From Sphingomonas yantingensis (GTDB lineage Bacteria; Pseudomonadota; Alphaproteobacteria; Sphingomonadales; Sphingomonadaceae): a stretch of DNA of 64,000 nt. The stretch lies in contig NZ_JACIJJ010000001.1 of assembly GCF_014199325.1 (NCBI RefSeq), positions 372,001 to 436,000 of the forward strand, written 5' to 3'. This document shows, piece after piece, positions 17,039 to 25,534 of this stretch. Position numbers and translations under genes: made by a program. Positions within the stretch are counted from its first letter, which is position 1. Each line of letters opens with the position of its first letter. The notes beneath the pieces were generated by a model. The model was not told where the DNA came from and did no database searches. It saw nothing but the letters and a program-made list of their open reading frames with translations.

Positions 17039-17913
17039 GGCCGGGTTTTACCGGCGCGGGGATCGACCGCGCCGACCGGCTGCGCGCCGATCCCGCGGGT
17101 TTGGCTGCGGCGGCGGCCGATCCGGCGGCGCGCGTGCTGCGGCTGGATGGGCTCGATCCGGTGATCGAGGGCGGGCGGCTGGCGTGGCGTGCGGTCGAGC
17201 CGGGGGAGCGCGATCTCATTCTTCTGGGGCTGGCGGATGGCGTACCGCTTTTCGCGGCGCTGCCCGACGGGAGGACCGAGGGCGCGCGCCGTGGCCCCGA
17301 CCTCATGAACGCACTCGGCGCGCTCCCGCATGAGGAGATGGCGCTCTATGCCGAGGCGCGGAGCATCAGCGACTGGCACGGCCGGCACCGCTTCTGCGCG
17401 CGCTGCGGATCTCCAAGCGATTTCGCTAAGGGCGGCTGGGCGCGCGAATGCCCGAGTTGCGCCGCGCAACATTTCCCGCGCACCGATCCGGTCGTCATCA
17501 TGCTCGCCGAACATGACGGGCGCGTGCTGGTCGGGCGCGGGCTAGGCTGGCCGCCGGGGCGCTATTCGGCGCTCGCGGGCTTCGTCGAGCCGGGCGAATC
17601 GATCGAGGAGGCGGTCGCACGCGAATTGACCGAGGAAGCGGGCGTCCGCGTCCACGACGTGCGCTATGTCGCCAGCCAGCCCTGGCCGTTCCCGTCGCAA
17701 CTGATGATCGCGTGCGTTTCGACGGCGGAGGACGATGCGCTGGACGTGGATACCAGCGAGCTCGAGGATTGCTTCTGGGCGAGCCACGCAGACGTGGCCG
17801 CGGCGTTGGCGGGGAAGGCTGGTGCCCGGTTCATCGCGCCGCCGCCCTATGCGATCGCGCACACGCTGCTGAAATGGTGGGTGGACCAAACCCACTCGTC
17901 ACCCCGGACTTGA
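17035..17913 (+). CDS. nudC: NAD(H) pyrophosphatase / decapping Nudix hydrolase NudC
   Basis: The 292-residue protein has the NudC architecture. A variable N-terminal half is followed by a zinc ribbon (FCARCG ... CPSCAAQHFPRTDP), the Nudix box GFVEPGESIEEAVARELTEE, and the NudC-specific SQPWPFPSQLM. NudC splits NADH to NMNH and AMP and can remove NAD caps from RNA. GTG at 17035 overlaps the serine hydrolase stop (GTGA). Its last codons, ending SSPRT, and its TGA lie inside a dispersed palindromic repeat starting at 17897. The native C-terminus has therefore probably been replaced by repeat sequence. The Nudix residues are far upstream and unaffected. Confidence 0.94.
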   Translation: MRPGFTGAGIDRADRLRADPAGLAAAAADPAARVLRLDGLDPVIEGGRLAWRAVEPGERDLILLGLADGVPLFAALPDGRTEGARRGPDLMNALGALPHEEMALYAEARSISDWHGRHRFCARCGSPSDFAKGGWARECPSCAAQHFPRTDPVVIMLAEHDGRVLVGRGLGWPPGRYSALAGFVEPGESIEEAVARELTEEAGVRVHDVRYVASQPWPFPSQLMIACVSTAEDDALDVDTSELEDCFWASHADVAAALAGKAGARFIAPPPYAIAHTLLKWWVDQTHSSPRT

Positions 17914-17983
17914 TCCGGGGTCTCGCTGCCTTTTGACGCTCGAACAAGAAGAAGCGGGATCCCGAATCAAGTCCGGGATGACG
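17897..17983. repeat. dispersed palindromic repeat, copy 2
   Basis: The left arm CGTCACCCCGGACTTGATCC and the right arm GGGATCCCGAATCAAGTCCG, running on to GGGATGACG, are imperfect inverted copies around a short AT-richer centre. The element lies between convergent nudC and pheA. It contains the nudC stop codon and ends eight bases before the pheA stop. As RNA from either strand it would form a strong hairpin, so it may act as a bidirectional terminator. Confidence 0.85.
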
Positions 17984-17990
17984 GAGGGAT

Positions 17991-18881
17991 TTACCCCCGA
18001 TCCAGCGCCTGCGGGTAGCTCCCCAGCACCCGCACCCAGGCCGAGTGGAAGCCCAGCTCCTCCAGCGCGCGGTCCACATTCGCGTCGCCTGGCCGCCCGG
18101 TAATGTCGGCGTAGAACTCGGTCGCCGCGAAACTCGCGCCGCGCTGATAGCTTTCCAGCTTGGTCATGTTGACGCCGTTGGTCGCGAACCCGCCCAGCGC
18201 CTTGTAGAGGGCAGCGGGCACGTTCTTCACCGCGAAGATCAGCGTCGTCATGAACGGCCCATCTCCCACCAGCGGGCGCGAGCCGCGGGCGAGGACGACG
18301 AAGCGCGTCACGTTATGCTCCCCATCGGCGATATCGTCGGCGAGGACGTTGAGGCCATAGAGCGGCGCGGCGGCGGCGGGGGCTAGTGCGGCGGTGCCCG
18401 GCTCGCGGCGCTCGGCCACCAGCGCGGCGGCGCCCGCAGTATCTGGATAGCTCACCGGCCGGATGCCATGCGCGCGCAGCCAGTGGCGGCATTGGCCAAG
18501 CGCCTGCGGATGGCTGATCGCCTCCACCACCTCGTCGCGGGTGCCGGTGCCGAGCAGCGCGTGGCGGATCGGCAGGAAATGCTCGCCGGTGATGACCAAC
18601 CCCGATTCGGGCAGCAGGAAATGGATGTCGGCGACGCGGCCGTGTAGCGAGTTCTCGATCGGGATGATCGCGCAATCGGCGCGCCCGTCGCGCACCGCGT
18701 CGATCGCGTCGGCGAAATCGAAACAGGGAAGCGGCAGCGCGCCCGGAAACGCCTGTGCCAGCGCAACATGGCTGTTGGCGCCCGGCGCACCCTGAAACGC
18801 GACCGCGCGGTCGGGCGCGGCGGCGGCGGCCTGTGTCATCGCCGCGACCAGCGGGCGGGCGGGGGCGGCGAACTGTTCCAT
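17991..18881 (-). CDS. pheA: prephenate dehydratase
   Basis: The 296-residue protein converts prephenate to phenylpyruvate in phenylalanine synthesis. The catalytic domain starts VAFQGAPGANSHVA near residue 28, with IPIENSLHGRVADIHFLL and NVTRFVVLAR holding the conserved Thr-Arg-Phe near residue 195. A C-terminal ACT domain (TTLIFAVKNVPAALYKAL ... NMTKLESYQ) provides phenylalanine feedback. It is the monofunctional alphaproteobacterial form without chorismate mutase. The ATG at 18881 is divergent from the cytochrome c gene with 111 bases between, an arrangement familiar in sphingomonads. Confidence 0.94.
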   Translation of the reverse strand: MEQFAAPARPLVAAMTQAAAAAPDRAVAFQGAPGANSHVALAQAFPGALPLPCFDFADAIDAVRDGRADCAIIPIENSLHGRVADIHFLLPESGLVITGEHFLPIRHALLGTGTRDEVVEAISHPQALGQCRHWLRAHGIRPVSYPDTAGAAALVAERREPGTAALAPAAAAPLYGLNVLADDIADGEHNVTRFVVLARGSRPLVGDGPFMTTLIFAVKNVPAALYKALGGFATNGVNMTKLESYQRGASFAATEFYADITGRPGDANVDRALEELGFHSAWVRVLGSYPQALDRG

Positions 18882-18992
18882 GGCCGCGCGCCTACCCCTC
18901 GCCTCGCCGCAGCGCAACCGCGGCTTGCCGCGCCTGGAAACCGCCTCTAAGGGAAGGCCGATTTTCATTTTGAACGGGCAATCGGCAGCGCA

Positions 18993-19691
18993 ATGGACAA
19001 TCGTACGAACACGATCGCGGGCTGGGTTCTGGCAGGATGCGTCGCGGCCCTTGGCCTGACGATCGTCAGCGGGATGGTGTACGACAGCGAAGCGCCCGAA
19101 AAGCCCGGCTATCCGGTCGAGGGCGTGGTCGAGGCGGGCGCCGGCGGCGCCGCGGCCGAAGTGCCGATCGCCTCGCTGCTCGCAACCGCCGATCCGGCCG
19201 CGGGGGCCGAAGTGTTCAAGAAGTGCGCCTCTTGCCACACGATCAATTCAGGCGGCGCGGCCGGGATCGGTCCGAACCTCTACGCCATCCTCGGCAAGCC
19301 GCACGGCCACCAGGCCGGCTTCGCCTATTCGGACGCGCTGAAGTCGATCCAGGGCAACTGGGACTTCGAATCGCTCAACAAGTGGCTGACCAGCCCGCGC
19401 AAGTACGCACCGGGCACCAAGATGAGCTTCGCCGGCCTGTCGAACCCGCAGGAGCGCGCGAACGTGATCGCGTATCTGAACTCGCAGGGCTCGAATCTGC
19501 CGCTGCCGGCCGCGCCCGCTGCGGGCGCTGCCCCTGCGGCCGAGGGCGAGACGCCGAGCGAGAACGCCGCTGCCGCCAACGTGACCGAGGGGACGCCGAC
19601 CGCCGACATAGAAGATCGCGCGGTCCCCGCCTCGGGCGCGCCGTCGGTCGATCCCGCCGCGGCGGAGAAGGCGGCAGAGGTCAAGAAGTAA
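18993..19691 (+). CDS. membrane-anchored c-type cytochrome
   Basis: The 232-residue protein has one N-terminal transmembrane helix (about residues 8-28) acting as uncleaved anchor. A flexible linker leads to a single class I cytochrome c domain. Haem attachment is CASCH at 78-82; the axial Met is probably M144 in APGTKMSFAG. A 60-residue Ala/Pro/Glu-rich tail after residue 168 is not part of the haem fold. It resembles CycM-type cytochromes that carry electrons from the bc1 complex to terminal oxidases. Position upstream of a strong terminator suggests a monocistronic, well-expressed gene. Confidence 0.9.
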   Translation: MDNRTNTIAGWVLAGCVAALGLTIVSGMVYDSEAPEKPGYPVEGVVEAGAGGAAAEVPIASLLATADPAAGAEVFKKCASCHTINSGGAAGIGPNLYAILGKPHGHQAGFAYSDALKSIQGNWDFESLNKWLTSPRKYAPGTKMSFAGLSNPQERANVIAYLNSQGSNLPLPAAPAAGAAPAAEGETPSENAAAANVTEGTPTADIEDRAVPASGAPSVDPAAAEKAAEVKK

Positions 19692-19715
19692 GGCCGCTCG
19701 GCCTTCCGAGTGTCG

Positions 19716-19750
19716 AAAGGGCGTCGCGGATCAGCCGCGGCGCCCTTTTT
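19716..19750 (+). terminator. intrinsic terminator after cytochrome c gene
   Basis: AAAGGGCGTCGCGG (19716-19729), loop ATCAG, then CCGCGGCGCCC running into TTTTT at 19746-19750 forms a long GC stem followed by a U-tract. The upstream A-tract means it could also work leftward. It overlaps the stop codon (19731-19733) of the opposing YdeI-like gene. Confidence 0.85.
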
Positions 19751-20030
19751 CGTTCAGCGTCGCCTGTTGCCAGCGGCCCGGCGGCTTGTCGTCGCGGTGG
19801 ATACAGCCGGGCCAGCAACAGGGTCGGCGCTTGCCCGCGGCGATCTCGCCGACGGTGCGCGCGATGCGTTGCGCGCGAGTGGCGGTGCGCTTCGCATCCT
19901 CGATCCAGCAGATGAACTCGTTGCGAGTGAGCGGCGTCAGCGCGCGCCACGCCGCGGCAACCTCCCCCAGCGCCGCCGCCAGGTCGGCGGGCAGCGCGTG
20001 GACCGTCCCGGCGGGCAGCGGATCGGTCAT
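19731..20030 (-). CDS. YdeI/OmpD-associated family protein (short form)
   Basis: The 99-residue protein contains the C-terminal YdeI-type segment LTPLTRNEFICWIEDAKRTATRAQRIARTVGEIAAGKRR, a helical motif shared with bacteriocin-protection (YdeI) proteins. It then has two Cys in RPCCWPGC, possibly a metal-binding or redox element specific to this version. It is much shorter than two-domain YdeI proteins. Function is unknown. It follows the phosphatase gene by four bases and is probably co-transcribed with it. Confidence 0.72.
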   Translation of the reverse strand: MTDPLPAGTVHALPADLAAALGEVAAAWRALTPLTRNEFICWIEDAKRTATRAQRIARTVGEIAAGKRRPCCWPGCIHRDDKPPGRWQQATLNEKGRRG

Positions 20031-20033
20031 GGC

Positions 20034-20570
20034 TCAGTCGTCGGGGCCGAGCCCTTCGGCCAGGTCGCGCGGGCGCACGAAGCGGTCGAGCGTCGCGCCG
20101 CCCTCTCGCGCATCGGCCCATCCGCCGTCCCAGCGCAGCACCGCGACCGCCGCGGTCGGATATTTCGCCTCGACCTCGCCCCTGAGCGGCGATCCGCCCG
20201 TCTCGGCGACGAGACCGAGGACGAGGTCCTCCAGCCCCGGATTGTGGCCGACCATCAGCGCGTGCTCGCAATCCACGGGAAACTCGCGCACCAGATCGAG
20301 CAATGTCGCCGAGGAGGCGAGGTAGATGCGCTTGTCCCAGTCGGGCGCGATCGGCTGGCCATAGCCCTCGATCACCCCCTCCAGCGTCTCGATCACGCGG
20401 ACCGCGGGGGAGGCGACGATATGGTCGAACGCAAGCCCCTCACGCTTCATCCACGTGCCGACGACGACGGCGGCGCGGCGGCCGCGGGTGTTGAGCGGGC
20501 GGTCGAAATCGCGGGTGACGGTATCGTCCCAGCTCGACTTGGCGTGGCGCAGCAGCGTCAGGCTCGGCAT
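20034..20570 (-). CDS. SixA-like histidine phosphatase
   Basis: The 178-residue phosphoglycerate-mutase-superfamily protein has the RHG-type signature LLRHAKSSWDD at residues 6-16 (catalytic His in RHA), DRPLNTRGRRAA, and the second His in ALMVGHNPGLEDL. SixA of E. coli dephosphorylates a phospho-His on a phosphotransfer domain. Many alphaproteobacterial relatives have unknown substrates. ATG at 20570 follows the helicase stop by 11 bases, so it is the second gene of a leftward unit helicase - phosphatase - YdeI-like. Confidence 0.86.
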   Translation of the reverse strand: MPSLTLLRHAKSSWDDTVTRDFDRPLNTRGRRAAVVVGTWMKREGLAFDHIVASPAVRVIETLEGVIEGYGQPIAPDWDKRIYLASSATLLDLVREFPVDCEHALMVGHNPGLEDLVLGLVAETGGSPLRGEVEAKYPTAAVAVLRWDGGWADAREGGATLDRFVRPRDLAEGLGPDD

Positions 20571-20581
20571 GGGCTCTCCGT

Positions 20582-23278
20582 TTATATCGTGACGGCGCCC
20601 TCTTGCCCGATGGCGGGCGCAAAGGCCAGTGCCGCCGCGATCTCGCATGCCTCGTCTAGGCTGACACGATCGACGCACGTGCCCGGCGGAAAGGCGTCGA
20701 GCAGCCGCGTCGGGCAGGCGGAGGACAGCAGCACGAACGCCCCCCGATCGTCGGCACGGCGGATCAGCCGCCCGAACGCCTGGGCAAGGCGGGCGCGGAC
20801 GATCCGGTCGTCATAAGCCTTGCCCCCCATCGCCAGTTTCCTCGCGGCGTGGAGGACGGAGGGCTTGGGCCAGGGTACCCCCTCCATGACGACAAGGCGC
20901 AGCGACCGGCCGGGCACGTCCACCCCGTCGCGCAGCGCATCGGTGCCGATCAGCGATGCCTTGGGATCGTCGCGAAAGATGTCGACCAGCGTCCCCGTGT
21001 CGATCGGATCGACATGCTGGGCGAGCAGCGGCAGCCCTTCGCGCGCGAGCCGGTCGGCGATGCGGGCGTGAACGCCGCGCAGCCGCCGGATCGCGGTGAA
21101 CAGGCCGAGCACCCCGCCTCCGCTTGCCACGATCAGCCGGGCATAGGCATTGGCGAGCGCCGGCACATCGCCGCGCTTCACGTCGTTGACGAGGAGGACG
21201 CGTGCATTGGCGGCATAATCGAACGGGCTCGCCGCCTCGAACCGGTGGGGGGCGAGGGTCAGGTGCTGGGCGCCCGACCGCGCCTCCGCCACGTCCCAGT
21301 CGCCGCCGGCGCGCAGCGTCGCCGACGCGACGACGACGCCGTGCGCGGGCTTCAGCACCGTTTCGGCAAAGGGGCGCGTGGGATCGAGCCAGCGCCGGTG
21401 CAGGCCCATGTCGTATTCGCGCCCCTCGACCCGGTCGACCGCCAGCCAGTCGACATGATCGGGATCGGCGGGGCCACCGATGCGCTGGACCAGCGCGCTC
21501 CACGCCCCCACCATGTCGCGCCGCCAGCCCAATGAGGCGATCGCCCCCTCGATCCGCGCCCGCGCCGGTCCGTCGAGCCAGTCGGGGCCGTCCGCCAGCA
21601 CCGCCTCCAGCCGATGCCCGAGCGCCACCATCGGCCGGACGAGCGCATCCAGCGCCGCCGCCGCAGCGCCCGCCGCCTCGACCAGTTCGGGTGAGGGTTC
21701 GGCGAGTTCGGTCTCCAAGCCATAGCCACCTTCGGCCGCGCCCTCGTCGCGGGCGTAGACGAGGCCCCGCACGGCGCCCAGCAGCGACTCGATCGCGCCG
21801 AAGGGTTCGCCCTGCGCGACGCGGGCGATCCAGCCCTCGGACGGGAGCGCGCGTGCCCCCTCGACCATGTCGGCGATCGCGCGGCCGCCCGCCTCGTCAT
21901 AGCTCGCCACATCCGACAGACGCGCCGACAGCCCGCGCCGCCGGCCGCGCCCGCCGCTTTCGGGGCCGGTGATCCAGCGGCGAAGCTCGATCGTCTCGGC
22001 ACCCGTCAGCGCGACGCCGAACATCGAATCGGCTGCCTCGAACAGGTGATGCCCCTCGTCGAAGACGATCCGCGTCGGCCGCGTCGCGCTCTCGCGCCCG
22101 CGCGCGGCGTTGACCATGACGAGCGCGTGGTTGGCGATGACGAGATCGGCCTCGGCACTCGCGCGCGCCGCCCGCTCGATGAAGCATTTGCGGTAATGCG
22201 GGCAGCCGGCATAGACGCACTCGCCGCGCCGGTCCGTGAGCGCGGTCGATCCGTTGCGGCGGAACAGCGTCGGTAGCCAGCCGGGCAGGTCGCCGCCCAC
22301 GATGTCGCCATCGGCGGTATAGGCGGCCCATCGCGCGACCAGTTGCGCGAGGATCGCGGCGCGCCCGCCGAACCCGCCCTGAAGTGCATCCTCTAGGTTG
22401 AGCAGGCAGACGTAATTCTCGCGCCCCTTGCGCGTGACGATGCGGCGGCGGCGCTCTGCCGCGTCGGGGATCAGTCGCGCCCCCTCCGCCGACAATTGCC
22501 GTTGCAGCGCCTTGGTAAAGGTCGAGACCCAGACCGCGCCGCCGGCTTTCTCGGCCCAGAGCGAGGCGGGGGCGAGATAGCCCAATGTCTTGCCGATGCC
22601 GGTGCCTGCTTCAGCGAGCACCATATTCGGCGCCTCGCGCGCGGCGCGCGGGGCAAAGGCGTGGGCGGCGGCGATGGCGAAGCGGCGCTGGCCCGTGCGT
22701 TGCTCGGCGCCCGATCCGGTCAGCTTGTGCAGGCGGCCGAGCACGACTTCCTCGTCGAGCGTGATCGTGCGCGGCGCGGGGCGGGGGGCGGCTTCCTCCC
22801 ATTCGGGCAGCTTCGAGAACAGCCAGCGTTCGGGCACCGCGGGCTTCGGAATGCGATCGGCGAGCAGCGGCGCCCAGGGCCAGCGCGCGCGGGCGAGCGA
22901 CTGTAGCGAATGCCACGCCCCCTCGCGCTCGGGCCAGGCGCCGTCCGGGGTCTGGAGCAGCCGCTGCGTCGCCTCGATCAGGAACGGCGCGACCGCCGCG
23001 TCGTCGGCGGGCGGCTCCAGCCCGATCGCCCGGGCGAGGCCGGCGGGGGTGGGCACGACGAACCGCGCGGGGAAAAGGAACGCGTAGAGTTCGAGCAGGT
23101 CGAGGCCCGACAGCTCGGCATGGCCTAGCCGCTGGCCGATCAGCGGCGCGTTGAGGACCAGGGCGGGCGTATCGGCGGCGAACCCGATCGCCTCCCCCCG
23201 CCCGACCGCGCGCGCGCCGAGCATGTCGGCGATCCAGATGCCCGCATGGCTGGCGTGGAGGGCGGGGTAGGCGCGCAC
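20582..23278 (-). CDS. DinG/XPD-type ATP-dependent DNA helicase
   Basis: The 898-residue superfamily 2 helicase has Walker A in LAEAGTGIGKTLGYLAPA near residue 235 and a DEAH-like box DEGHH in IVFDEGHHLFEAADS near residue 410. Four Cys (ENYVCLL, then CVYAGCPHYRKC) are spaced as in the XPD/DinG Fe-S domain. Motif VI region reads FGRLIRRADDRGAFV near the C-terminus. About 200 residues precede the helicase core, an extension seen in alphaproteobacterial relatives, with no motif I can name. DinG-type enzymes unwind R-loops, D-loops and G4 DNA. The start is GTG at 23278. Confidence 0.88.
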   Translation of the reverse strand: MRAYPALHASHAGIWIADMLGARAVGRGEAIGFAADTPALVLNAPLIGQRLGHAELSGLDLLELYAFLFPARFVVPTPAGLARAIGLEPPADDAAVAPFLIEATQRLLQTPDGAWPEREGAWHSLQSLARARWPWAPLLADRIPKPAVPERWLFSKLPEWEEAAPRPAPRTITLDEEVVLGRLHKLTGSGAEQRTGQRRFAIAAAHAFAPRAAREAPNMVLAEAGTGIGKTLGYLAPASLWAEKAGGAVWVSTFTKALQRQLSAEGARLIPDAAERRRRIVTRKGRENYVCLLNLEDALQGGFGGRAAILAQLVARWAAYTADGDIVGGDLPGWLPTLFRRNGSTALTDRRGECVYAGCPHYRKCFIERAARASAEADLVIANHALVMVNAARGRESATRPTRIVFDEGHHLFEAADSMFGVALTGAETIELRRWITGPESGGRGRRRGLSARLSDVASYDEAGGRAIADMVEGARALPSEGWIARVAQGEPFGAIESLLGAVRGLVYARDEGAAEGGYGLETELAEPSPELVEAAGAAAAALDALVRPMVALGHRLEAVLADGPDWLDGPARARIEGAIASLGWRRDMVGAWSALVQRIGGPADPDHVDWLAVDRVEGREYDMGLHRRWLDPTRPFAETVLKPAHGVVVASATLRAGGDWDVAEARSGAQHLTLAPHRFEAASPFDYAANARVLLVNDVKRGDVPALANAYARLIVASGGGVLGLFTAIRRLRGVHARIADRLAREGLPLLAQHVDPIDTGTLVDIFRDDPKASLIGTDALRDGVDVPGRSLRLVVMEGVPWPKPSVLHAARKLAMGGKAYDDRIVRARLAQAFGRLIRRADDRGAFVLLSSACPTRLLDAFPPGTCVDRVSLDEACEIAAALAFAPAIGQEGAVTI

Positions 23279-23320
23279 GGGACGGCTATCGGCGATGGGG
23301 AACGAATTGGCAACAATGGC

Positions 23321-23344
23321 GTACCCCGGCCTTCGCCGGGGTAC
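23321..23344. repeat. perfect hairpin, short form of the dispersed repeat (copy 3)
   Basis: GTACCCCGGC, loop CTTC, GCCGGGGTAC is a perfect 10-base stem. It lies just upstream of the helicase start and seven bases from the stop of the downstream-oriented dehydrogenase gene. It shares the CCCCGGC...TTCGCCGGGGT core with copy 1. It could stop transcription coming from the dehydrogenase gene, though it has no U-tract. Confidence 0.8.
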
Positions 23345-23350
23345 GTCAAA

Positions 23351-24676
23351 TCACCCCGCCGGCCGCACGCGCCAGATCACGTTGCCGACATCATCCGCGA
23401 CCAGCAGCGCGCCCGTCTTGTCGCCGATCACGCCGACCGGGCGGCCCTGTGCGCGGCCTTCCTTGTCGAGAAAGCCGCCGAGCACTTCGGTCGGGAGCGC
23501 GCCGGTGGGGAAGCCCTTGCCGCCGAACGGCACGAACAGCACCTTGTAGCCCGCCGGCGGTTCGCGGTTCCACGAGCCGTGCTGGCCGATGAACGCACCG
23601 TTGGCATAGCGACCGCCGAGCTTCACCGCGTCGCTGAACGCAAGGCCGAGCGAGGCGGTGTGCGGCCCCAGCGCATAGTCGGGACGGCGGGTATATTCGC
23701 GCAGGTCCAGCCGCTGCGGCTGCACGCGCTCGTCGGTGTAACCGCCCCAGTAATTCCACGGCCAGCCATAGAAGCCGCCGAACTCGACGCGGGTCAGGTA
23801 ATCGGGCGGCACGTCGGACCCGATCATGTCGCGCTCGTTGACGACGGTCCACAGCGTCTTGTCGGCGGGGTTGATCGCCATGCCGACGGGATTGCGCAGC
23901 CCCGCGGCATAGATTCGGGTGAGCTTTTGCTCGGGGAACACCTCGAGGATGTTGGCGCGGTATTTCTCGCGGTCGAGGCCGTTCTCGCCGATGTTGGAAT
24001 CGGAGCCGACCGCGACGAACAGGCTGCTGCCGTTCGGATTGGCGATGACGTTGCGGCTCCAGTGATTGCCGGCGGGCGGCAGCTTGACGACCAGTTCGGG
24101 CTTCGCGTCGATCCTGGTCTGGCCGACCTTGAAGGGGAAGCGGACCAGCGCGTCGGTGTTGGCCACGTAGAGCCAGTCGCCGACCAGCGCCATGCCGAAC
24201 GGCGAGTTGAGGTTCTGGATGAGCGGCGTCTTCACCTCCGCCCGGCCATCGCCATCGGCGTCGCGCAGCAGGGTGATGCGATTGGCGGAGGGGACGCCGC
24301 CGCCCGCCTTGCCGATCAGCCACGCCTGCACGCGCTTGACGATGCCGCCGCCCTCGCGCTTCGGCCCGTTGGTCTCTGCGACCAGCACGTCGCCATTGGG
24401 CAGCAAATACATCCAGCGCGGATGGTCGAGCCCACTGGCAAAGGCGTCGACCGCCAGGCCGGCGGCGGGCACGGGCTTGGCGCCGTTCGCCCAGCCCACC
24501 GGATCGGCGATGCCGATCGTCGGAAAATATTGCTGGCGCGGCGCGGTGATGCGCGGGGTCTTGCCCATCACCTGCTCGATCGGAATCCGCGCCTGATCGG
24601 GGCGGGAGAGATACCAGAAGACGCCCGCTCCGAACGCGATCAACAGGCCGAGGACGATCAGGATGTGTTTGCGCAT
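23351..24676 (-). CDS. sorbosone dehydrogenase-type PQQ/beta-propeller protein
   Basis: The 441-residue protein has an N-terminal transmembrane anchor or signal (residues 5-23) and a six-bladed propeller of the soluble glucose/L-sorbosone dehydrogenase type. Landmarks are ASGLDHPRWMYLLPNGDVLVAET, NSPFGMALVGDWLYVANTD, AGNHWSRNV, YAAGLRNPVGMAIN and the terminal ADDVGNVIWRV. Relatives oxidise sugars or aldehydes with PQQ in the periplasm, but many are not biochemically tested and PQQ synthesis genes are not in this window. ATG at 24676 gives the clean anchor sequence. It is divergent from a lipoprotein gene. Confidence 0.84.
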   Translation of the reverse strand: MRKHILIVLGLLIAFGAGVFWYLSRPDQARIPIEQVMGKTPRITAPRQQYFPTIGIADPVGWANGAKPVPAAGLAVDAFASGLDHPRWMYLLPNGDVLVAETNGPKREGGGIVKRVQAWLIGKAGGGVPSANRITLLRDADGDGRAEVKTPLIQNLNSPFGMALVGDWLYVANTDALVRFPFKVGQTRIDAKPELVVKLPPAGNHWSRNVIANPNGSSLFVAVGSDSNIGENGLDREKYRANILEVFPEQKLTRIYAAGLRNPVGMAINPADKTLWTVVNERDMIGSDVPPDYLTRVEFGGFYGWPWNYWGGYTDERVQPQRLDLREYTRRPDYALGPHTASLGLAFSDAVKLGGRYANGAFIGQHGSWNREPPAGYKVLFVPFGGKGFPTGALPTEVLGGFLDKEGRAQGRPVGVIGDKTGALLVADDVGNVIWRVRPAG

Positions 24677-24772
24677 GGCCTTGAGATAGCGGCTCGGCGG
24701 GAAAGCGAAAGGGTTGGGCGTACGAAGCCGGCGCGCCCGGAACCACCGCGGTGCCGGCGGCTTTCAGCGGAC

Positions 24773-25531
24773 ATGAAGATGCTCGCTTCCGCGCTCACTC
24801 TGTCGCTGATGCTTGCTGCATGTAGCGGCAGTCCCGAACAGCCCGTGGCCGGGGCCGACAATGGCACGACCACCGTGCCCGCGGCCTCGTCAAACGCGGC
24901 GACGAGCATGGGCGGCGATGTCGCCGCGCTGCCGACGCCCGTACCGGCAAGCGCGCCCGCCAGCCCTATGCTGAGCGAGCCCCGCGCCTGCTCGGCGGAG
25001 ATCGGCGCGGCGGAGGCGAAGGCGCTGGTCGATCAGTGCCGCGCCGTCTCCCCCGCGACGCGCCCGCCGTGCAACGCGGCGAACAGCTGCGCGATGATCC
25101 GGTCGGAGATCATCCGCTCATGCGCGCTGTTCGGCGACGATCGCCCACGCGAATGCGGCTCGCCGGGCGAGGCCGAGCAGGCAGCGGATACGGTGCGGCT
25201 CTATTACGACGCGATCAACGCGCGGGACTATTCGGTCGCCTATGCGCAATGGGGCGGCGAGGGACAGGCGAGCGGCAAGTCCTACGCCGACTTTGCGCGC
25301 GGCTTCGCCGACACGGTGAGCGTCAAGGTGTCGGCGCGCGAGCAAGAAGTGGAGGGCGGCGCCGGATCGCTCTACGCGACGGTGCCGGTCACGGTGGATG
25401 CGGTGCTCGCTGACGGCCGGCGCCAGCATTTCACCGGCAGCTACGTCGTCCGCCGCGTCAACAACGTCGACGGATCGACCGCCGAGCAACGCCGCTGGCA
25501 CCTCCAGTCGGCGAAGCTCAACGCGGGCTGA
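24773..25531 (+). CDS. conserved lipoprotein of unknown function
   Basis: The 252-residue protein starts MKMLASALTLSLMLAACSG, a lipoprotein signal with Cys at residue 17. A Ser/Ala/Pro-rich linker follows to about residue 65, then a Cys-containing part with four to six cysteines (RACSA, DQCRA, PPCNA, NSCAM, RSCAL, RECGS). The C-terminal domain (LYYDAINARDYSVAYAQW ... FAGSYVVRRV-like pattern) resembles NTF2-like or SnoaL-like folds. The Cys could form disulfides in the periplasm. I do not recognise a specific function. It ends four bases before the convergent corC-like gene. Confidence 0.72.
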   Translation: MKMLASALTLSLMLAACSGSPEQPVAGADNGTTTVPAASSNAATSMGGDVAALPTPVPASAPASPMLSEPRACSAEIGAAEAKALVDQCRAVSPATRPPCNAANSCAMIRSEIIRSCALFGDDRPRECGSPGEAEQAADTVRLYYDAINARDYSVAYAQWGGEGQASGKSYADFARGFADTVSVKVSAREQEVEGGAGSLYATVPVTVDAVLADGRRQHFTGSYVVRRVNNVDGSTAEQRRWHLQSAKLNAG

Positions 25532-25534
25532 ACC

